DNA from: JABIBU01 sp964464685
GTDB taxonomy: Bacteria; Patescibacteriota; Patescibacteriia; Magasanikbacterales; UBA922
Assembly (NCBI GenBank): GCA_964464685.1
Contig: CAYXGV010000009.1
Location: forward strand, 1-27,502
DNA length: 27,502 nt
Direction: 5' to 3'
Below, piece after piece: positions 23,081 through 27,502 of the stretch (its first letter is position 1; the number at the start of each line of letters is the position of its first letter). Below the pieces are notes generated by a model. It was given only the letters and a program-made list of their open reading frames with translations, did not search any database and was not told the origin of the DNA. The position numbers were made by a program, and so were the translations under genes.

Positions 23081-23109
23081 TTGACAAGATCTTCAAAATG
23101 TGTTATAAT
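23081..23109 (+). promoter_or_regulatory. Consensus promoter P3
   Basis: TTGACA, a 17-bp spacer ending AAAATGTGT, TATAAT, then GCCATGTTA. The nearest credible gene starts at 23534, giving a structured leader of about 415 nt. Confidence 0.85.
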
Positions 23110-23268
23110 GCCATGTTAAATAAAAATGGATAAGTAGTATCTAAAACGCTTCCGGTGGACAAAAATGACTTCGGCTTGAATAAATTACTACATCGTTGTA
23201 CTGTACATGCTGACAGTGTAGCGATGTGGCAATTATTTGTCACTTTGTACCTTAAAATTGAGAGGTAA

Positions 23269-23430
23269 TTCCTGATGCGGAGAGATATATCTACGTCATC
23301 CTGAGCGAAATCCCGAGAATACGGGATGAAGTCGAAGGATCCTATACTTTATTGCAATAGAGTGGGGGATCCTTCGACTCCCTTCGGTCGCTCAGGATGA
23401 CGCATAGATGACTCCCTCCGCATTCAGGAA
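23269..23430. repeat. Palindromic REP/MITE-like element (CATCCTGAGCGA type)
   Basis: Nested inverted repeats: a perfect 15-bp arm CGTCATCCTGAGCGA (23294-23308) with its complement at 23388-23402, and a perfect 12-bp arm GTCGAAGGATCC (23331-23342) with 23367-23378. A side hairpin TCCCG-AGAATA-CGGGA lies within, and an outermost imperfect arm of the TTCCTGATGCGGAG type lies at both edges. CATCCTGAGCGAAG-like palindromes are, to my recollection, widespread in bacterial genomes. A third copy of CCTGATGCGG occurs near 23473, outside the element. Confidence 0.85.
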
Positions 23431-23533
23431 AAGGCCCCATCAGGGGTTTTGCCGGAAGTTCCGGTATTACTCCTGATGCGGGAGATATTTGCTGAGCCAC
23501 GCTAATAATAAGCGTGTGCTTGTGGAGGGTGCT

Positions 23534-24514
23534 ATGAAAAAGACAGATCTGGTTTCTTTCATTCCGGTGTGTGTTCCCCCCCTGTCCGACGCGGACAAGG
23601 CTGACTTGGCCTCCGACATCCTCACCGCTCTCAAAGCGGGAAAGGATGGATCGGTCATCAAGTCCATCTTGGTGGCGAAAGGCGCCACCGATGGCGAAGC
23701 GGCTGGGGCTGCTTCGGCCATGAAGTCGGCCTACGACGACGCGATTGTTGCTCGCAAGGCAAACGTCGTCAAGACCGCAAAGGGCGTCAACACGGTCTGG
23801 TTGATCGTGGGGGCGGCTGTGGCCATTTTGGTCGCTGTCATTTTGTTGCTCCGGCCTGCGCCGGCAAGCAAGGCCGAAGTGGCCGAGCTTTTGGCTTCGG
23901 TAGCCACCAAGGCGGATGTGGTGGAGGCCACGGTTGGACTCGCCACGGCCGATGGGGTGACCCAAGCGGTCGCACCTTTGGCTACTGGTGATGATCTGGA
24001 TCGATTGGCCGGAGCCTTGGCTGATCGGTTTGAGAGCCTCGATACCGGCATGGGTCGGCTCGAGGGGAAGATGGATTCCATCCAAACCGGCATGGGTCGG
24101 CTGGAAGGAAGTGTGGCTGAGGCGAAAGCTGAAGTCGTGGCGGTCAACACTGTCACCAAGGAGCTTAGCTCCAAGGTGGACGCGGTTGCGGCCTCTGCGG
24201 GTCGTACCGAAACCATCGTCACCACCGGCCTTACCTATAGGGTGAGATGTCGGAAGGACTCATCTGAGCCCGCCTGTGTCGAGTGTTTTGGCAAGGGCGA
24301 AAAACGGTGCTACTACCGCCGGCCTTTCCGAGCAGCTTCGGCTTCCCAGGTTGCGGAGATTCCGCATCTGGTGAGAGGGAAAGTGGTTGAGGCCACTGAA
24401 CCTCCGAAGGTCGAACAGCCGACCACTCCGACGGACACGAAGAAATGTCCTGACGGGTGCAAGTCCGAGACGAAAGCAACCCAGCATCAGCTGGTGCCGG
24501 TCAAGAAGGGTTAA
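23534..24514 (+). CDS. Unknown GC-rich membrane-anchored coiled-coil protein
   Basis: A 326-aa protein. I chose the ATG at 23534 (MKKTDLVSFIPVCVPP) because GGAGG lies 5 bp upstream; an in-frame ATG at 23489 has no SD and lies in the hairpin region. Residues 1-85 are helical and Ala/Lys-rich. One membrane segment lies at about 88-107 (VWLIVGAAVAILVAVILLL). A long Ala/Val/Glu-rich coiled-coil region follows (about 112-225), with the direct repeat TGMGRLEG twice. The C-terminus has a Cys cluster (RCRKDSSEPACVECF, KRCYYRR, KKCPDGCK) and is basic. Codon use is strongly GC-ending, unlike the genes before 23 kb. No family is recognised; a structural envelope role is a guess. Confidence 0.75.
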   Translation: MKKTDLVSFIPVCVPPLSDADKADLASDILTALKAGKDGSVIKSILVAKGATDGEAAGAASAMKSAYDDAIVARKANVVKTAKGVNTVWLIVGAAVAILVAVILLLRPAPASKAEVAELLASVATKADVVEATVGLATADGVTQAVAPLATGDDLDRLAGALADRFESLDTGMGRLEGKMDSIQTGMGRLEGSVAEAKAEVVAVNTVTKELSSKVDAVAASAGRTETIVTTGLTYRVRCRKDSSEPACVECFGKGEKRCYYRRPFRAASASQVAEIPHLVRGKVVEATEPPKVEQPTTPTDTKKCPDGCKSETKATQHQLVPVKKG

Positions 24515-24866
24515 CAACCCTTCACCTACCTCTCAATCTGGCGTGGTGTTCAAGAAGAAGTTTTTCTTGGACACCCGCCTTTTCCGACCGTCTTTGCACT
24601 CAACATGCAAAGCGGTCCTATGAGTGAATACTTGCCGTGAATCCTTGTGGTTCAGGGTTTATACCTTAAAGTATTCAGTCAGGGATCGATTTTAAACACG
24701 ACACACGACCCACATAACACGACCTAAATATTAAATAACAAAATAAATTTGTTGGTTACATAAATATATTTTTATTTCAAAAAATATAATTATGTGGTCG
24801 AGATTGAAACTGGCTCCCCTCGTGGGGACTTGAAAGTTTCCACATGGTGGGGACGAGGAGGATGAA
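24515..24866 (+). other. 352-bp spacer with three strong hairpins, no gene
   Basis: Hairpins at 24546-24574 (11 bp, GTGTTCAAGAA arm), 24586-24617 (GACCG and CTTTGCA arms, 12 bp) and 24625-24677 (9-bp outer stem TGAATACTT). The spacer then turns very AT-rich, with a TATAAT at 24785-24790, followed by the hairpins TCCCC-TCGT-GGGGA (24815-24828) and CCAC-ATG-GTGG (24839-24849) just before the GAGGAGG SD of the next gene. None has a typical T-tract. Confidence 0.65.
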
Positions 24867-25634
24867 ATGAGAAAGACCTGTCTCAGCCTTGTGCTGACAA
24901 TGGTCACGGCCTTGGCGATCTGCGTCGCCATTCCTTACAATTCGGTCTTCGCGCAGGAGAAGACCCACTATACCCACCGCACGACCTGTGCGTGTGGGAC
25001 GGTTATCGAAGTACCGGTGACTTGCGTCCCAAATCAGCAGGTCACTGTGGAGGTGCATTGCCCCGGTGAGACGAGCGATCGTGTCACGTGGCGGTGTCCG
25101 GACGACCCCAACCAGGTGAGTGACAAGCTCATTCTGGGTTTGAGGGGTGGAGGGTTCTGGGGAGAAATCCCTGGACCTGGTAGTCGGGATACCTTCTACT
25201 CCTTCGGGGGTGAAGGGATTCTGCAACTGCGCAATTTTCTCGGCCCCGCTTGGGGTCTGGAGTTTGCGACTGGTTTCGGTGGTGGATGGTATCCCAACTC
25301 GGAAAGGGTGTTTTACGCCCAAGCCGAGGGTGGGGTGCTGTGGCACCCAGGAAAGTTTGAGCTGATGGCCGGCTACAATGCTGGTATCGGTTCGACGACT
25401 GATGAGGTGGTCTTGCACCGCCACACTGGTGTGCTATGGGCTCGCTACTTTTTCTGGCAACGTTTCGGTCTGGAGGCTTTTGGCCAAGTTGGCTGGGGTC
25501 GGCAGGCATGGGATATTGACAAGGAAGAGAAGGTGGAAAAGGACGGGAAACCGTTCTGGCACACCTGGACCGAGACTTCCCATTATTCCGGGTTAACCTG
25601 GGTAGTGGGATTAAATGGCCTCTGGCGCTGGTAG
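24867..25634 (+). CDS. Secreted, beta-barrel-like protein
   Basis: A 255-aa protein with a strong SD (GAGGAGG, 24855-24861). The N-terminus is a classical signal peptide (MRKTCLSLVLTMVTALAICV, cleavage likely after VFA, before QEK). A Cys-containing segment follows (TCACGTVIEVPVTC, 4-5 Cys). From about residue 88 the sequence alternates aromatic/hydrophobic and small/polar residues (LILGLRGGGFWGEI, WGLEFATGFGGGWYP, YAQAEGGVLWHPG, FGLEAFGQVGWGRQAW, TWVVGLNGLWRW). It ends in an aromatic residue, as many outer-membrane beta-barrels do. No porin family is recognised. Patescibacteria are generally thought to lack a classical outer membrane, so either the fold reading is wrong, the protein acts otherwise, or the gene is foreign. 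GC-rich like its neighbours. Confidence 0.75.
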   Translation: MRKTCLSLVLTMVTALAICVAIPYNSVFAQEKTHYTHRTTCACGTVIEVPVTCVPNQQVTVEVHCPGETSDRVTWRCPDDPNQVSDKLILGLRGGGFWGEIPGPGSRDTFYSFGGEGILQLRNFLGPAWGLEFATGFGGGWYPNSERVFYAQAEGGVLWHPGKFELMAGYNAGIGSTTDEVVLHRHTGVLWARYFFWQRFGLEAFGQVGWGRQAWDIDKEEKVEKDGKPFWHTWTETSHYSGLTWVVGLNGLWRW

Positions 25635-25940
25635 AGTAGAAGGGTTGAAGTTGAAAATGAGTGCTTGGTAAGTCAAAAGGTTTGGTAAACTTTTCTATTT
25701 CTAGTTGAATTCTGATTGACTAATTTAGTTGTTTCAACAATTGCCCTAGATCGGGCTCTGCCTAAATGGCAAAAGTAAACTACCCTCCGCTTTGGCGTTA
25801 AGGGAAAGAACAGATTGGTTGAAATAAAAACTGGATTAGTTGAGAAAGTTGAATACTAGAGAGAAAAATCGTTTTGCTGAATTGATTGGCTAATCGAGCG
25901 GACAATTTTTCCCGACATGGTGTCGGGCAAGGAGATCAAG
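25635..25940 (+). other. 306-bp AT-rich spacer, no gene
   Basis: No credible frame. Small palindromes occur: AAAGGTTT-GGT-AAACTTTT-like (about 25676-25694) and TGCC-TAAAT-GGCA (about 25759-25771). A hairpin CCCGACA-TGG-TGTCGGG (25911-25927) directly precedes the AAGGAG SD of the next gene. I could not settle on a promoter. Confidence 0.6.
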
Positions 25941-27502
25941 ATGAAGAAGTTTGCTACCAGCTTCGTGCTGGTCATGGTTCTGGTTCTCACCAGCTTCGCG
26001 CTGGTGGGGTGTGATAATTTGGATCCGTTGAAGTCCGAAGGGATTTCGTCGGAAGCCCTCAAACCCACCACCGATGGTGGCGACACCAACTGCGACGACA
26101 ACGACCTCTGCACCACAGACGGAGTCGATCCTGACTCCAAGTTGTGCATCTACGAAGATGTCAACTGCGATGACGGAAACGTTTGTACCACCGATTCTTG
26201 TGACCCCAATACCGGATGCGAGCATGATTCGGTCGTGGGTTGTTGTTTGTTGGACACCGACTGCAACGTTGGTCAGGTTTGTGATCTCGTTGCCAATGTG
26301 TGCGTCGGATGCATTGAGGATGCCGACTGCGACGACGGCGATGCTTGTACCACGGATTCCTGTAACGGAAATGTGTGCGAGTATGCTGATGTTGTCTGCG
26401 ACGATGATTTGTTCTGCAATGGAATGGAAACCTGCAACACGACAACGGGTTGTGTGTTTGGTACCGCTCCGGAGACGGATGACGGTATTAACTGCACGGT
26501 GGACACCTGCGACGAGATTGCAGATGTGGTCGTTCACACCCCAAACAACGGGCTGTGTGGGGATAGCAACGTCTGCAACGGCACCGAGACCTGCAATGCG
26601 GTTCTCGGATGTCAGGCTGGTACTGATTTGGTCTGCGATGACACCAATGTCTGCACGACTGATTCGTGTGACCCCATCGATGGTTGCGTCAACGCCAATA
26701 ACACGGATTCCTGCGATGACGGCAACGGCTGTACAGTGGGCGATGTGTGTAGTGCGGGAGACTGTCTTTCTGGTTCTTTCCGTATGAACTGCGTGGATTG
26801 TGATGACGAAGGTCATTGTGGTCCAGTGGCCATCGGCTGTTGGGGAAACGATTTTGTTTCCTTGGTAGATTGGTGTCAGGCTGAGGGTTGGTGTGAACTG
26901 GTATCTATCAGTTGCAACGACAACAACGCCTGCACTACGGATTCCTGCAACCCGGCCGCCGGCTGTCAGCATGAAGCCATTGTTTGTGGTGATAGTAATG
27001 TCTGCAACGGTGTTGAGACCTGCAATCCGGCGACAGGTTGTCAGGCGGGCACGATGCTCGTCTGCAATGACAACAACCCCTGCACCACAGACTCCTGTGC
27101 TCCGACGACTGGCTGTGTCTTCACGGGCATTGCTGGTTGTTGTACGACTGACGTTCAGTGCTTTGCTTTCGGCGAAACTTCGTGGGGCTATTCCAGCCCT
27201 TGCGTCTTGGATGCCGATTGTCCGGAACCCGGCCACATCTGTGTGGAGGGTACCATGTGCTTGCCGGCGGCATACGACTTCGGTTGTACGTCTTACGATG
27301 ATGTTCTGGGCAACCCCACCAACCAACCCGGCACATGTGAGATGTGTGCCGACACGGATCAGGATGGCTTCTGTTCCTCAACTGAGTCTTTCTGCGAAGG
27401 CGGATTGGACGAGGATGCGGACAGTCTCGTGGACTGTGAGGACACGGACTGCGACGATGAGGTTTGTGGTGCGAATATGGTCTGCGAAGGCGGAATATGC
27501 GT
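25941..27502 (+). CDS. Cysteine-rich lipoprotein with Dictyostelium-type CTDC repeats (3' end outside window)
   Basis: An open frame from the ATG at 25941, with SD AAGGAG 6 bp upstream, to the window end (520 codons, no stop). Signal peptide of lipoprotein type: MKKFATSFVLVMVLVLTSFA, lipobox L21-V22-G23 before C24. The mature part is a chain of Cys-rich repeats of two alternating kinds: CDDNxxCTTDSCxPxxGC (as in Dictyostelium CTDC/slime-mold repeats, Pfam Dicty_CTDC) and CNGxETCNxxTGCQAGT. Examples include CNDNNPCTTDSC and SNVCNGVETC. Asp/Asn-rich stretches near the end (EDADSLVDCEDTDC) resemble calcium-binding loops. A surface-anchored, disulphide-stabilised adhesin or stalk is the likely role. 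A long antisense frame here is a shadow. GC-rich. Confidence 0.85.
   Translation, partial: MKKFATSFVLVMVLVLTSFALVGCDNLDPLKSEGISSEALKPTTDGGDTNCDDNDLCTTDGVDPDSKLCIYEDVNCDDGNVCTTDSCDPNTGCEHDSVVGCCLLDTDCNVGQVCDLVANVCVGCIEDADCDDGDACTTDSCNGNVCEYADVVCDDDLFCNGMETCNTTTGCVFGTAPETDDGINCTVDTCDEIADVVVHTPNNGLCGDSNVCNGTETCNAVLGCQAGTDLVCDDTNVCTTDSCDPIDGCVNANNTDSCDDGNGCTVGDVCSAGDCLSGSFRMNCVDCDDEGHCGPVAIGCWGNDFVSLVDWCQAEGWCELVSISCNDNNACTTDSCNPAAGCQHEAIVCGDSNVCNGVETCNPATGCQAGTMLVCNDNNPCTTDSCAPTTGCVFTGIAGCCTTDVQCFAFGETSWGYSSPCVLDADCPEPGHICVEGTMCLPAAYDFGCTSYDDVLGNPTNQPGTCEMCADTDQDGFCSSTESFCEGGLDEDADSLVDCEDTDCDDEVCGANMVCEGGIC

Larger units (their letters stand above)
22848..23533 (+). other. 686-bp intergenic region with two promoters, repeats and structured elements
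   Basis: No gene is visible. It contains the terminator of the repeat protein, promoters P2 (22929) and P3 (23081), a GGCTAGATTAAGCG motif like those at 18196 and 18292, a repeated TGTTTGTGTGTTTGG pair (about 23038-23069), a hairpin at 23190-23227 (about 15 pairs with a few mismatches), the palindromic element at 23269-23430, and hairpins CCGGAA-G-TTCCGG (near 23453) and CACGCT / AGCGTG (23498-23516) just before the SD of the 23534 gene. Confidence 0.75.

Noticed and set aside
23342..24085. 247-aa minus-strand frame
   Set aside because: Shadow in GC-rich sequence, antisense to the 23534 gene and starting without an SD.
25890..27326. 478-aa minus-strand frame
   Set aside because: Antisense shadow of the Cys-rich lipoprotein; the plus strand has an SD, lipobox and regular Cys repeats, the minus frame has no start signal or motif.

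Overview
The window looks like a piece of an AT-rich Patescibacteria (Candidate Phyla Radiation) genome, possibly of the Parcubacteria/ABY1 type. This rests on gene content and style only: a solitary IVP-type four-helix-bundle gene, many lineage-specific membrane and repeat proteins, weak Shine-Dalgarno (SD) signals on most genes, and core translation genes scattered among them. I could not run a phylogeny. The sequence is a scaffold: two runs of exactly 100 N (3747-3846 and 14211-14310) look like nominal contig joins.

Layout. 26-3591: pheS and pheT. 3592-4631: start of an unknown gene cut by the first gap, a 7-bp tandem repeat, a terminator, a short GC-rich gene with a strong SD, and a long inverted repeat before dnaE. 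4632-11237: dnaE and a phosphoenolpyruvate synthase that continues in frame into a lipoprotein-like, apparently extracellular tail. 11256-12047: two small unknown genes. 12234-15202, minus strand: smpB, tmRNA, (gap), infC, rpmI, rplT, then a compact run of small transcription units, each with a consensus promoter and 17-bp spacer: a long-hairpin small RNA with a loop resembling the 16S anti-SD tail, a 39-aa basic protein, and tRNA-Asp behind a three-way-junction leader. 15302-19394, plus strand: small membrane genes, a four-helix-bundle gene tightly enclosed by inverted repeats, a degenerate HtrA-like protein with a PDZ domain, a 500-bp repeat-rich leader, a Wzz-like protein and a short coiled-coil protein. 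19410-22847: a 1145-aa protein with two blocks of alpha-helical repeats.

From about 23.27 kb the character changes. Three genes (23534, 24867, 25941) are GC-rich, have strong SDs with a small hairpin just upstream, and encode envelope or secreted proteins: a membrane-anchored coiled-coil protein, a signal-peptide protein that resembles a beta-barrel and ends in an aromatic residue, and a cysteine-rich lipoprotein with Dictyostelium-type CTDC repeats that runs off the window. The spacers between them are AT-rich like the rest. The short gene at 4124 has the same style. I infer a compositionally distinct gene class, either acquired or separately regulated.

The most unusual items are the anti-SD-loop small RNA, the repeat-bounded four-helix-bundle cassette, the PpsA-lipoprotein fusion, the GC-rich envelope genes, and three near-identical promoters at 18090, 22929 and 23081 with related leaders.
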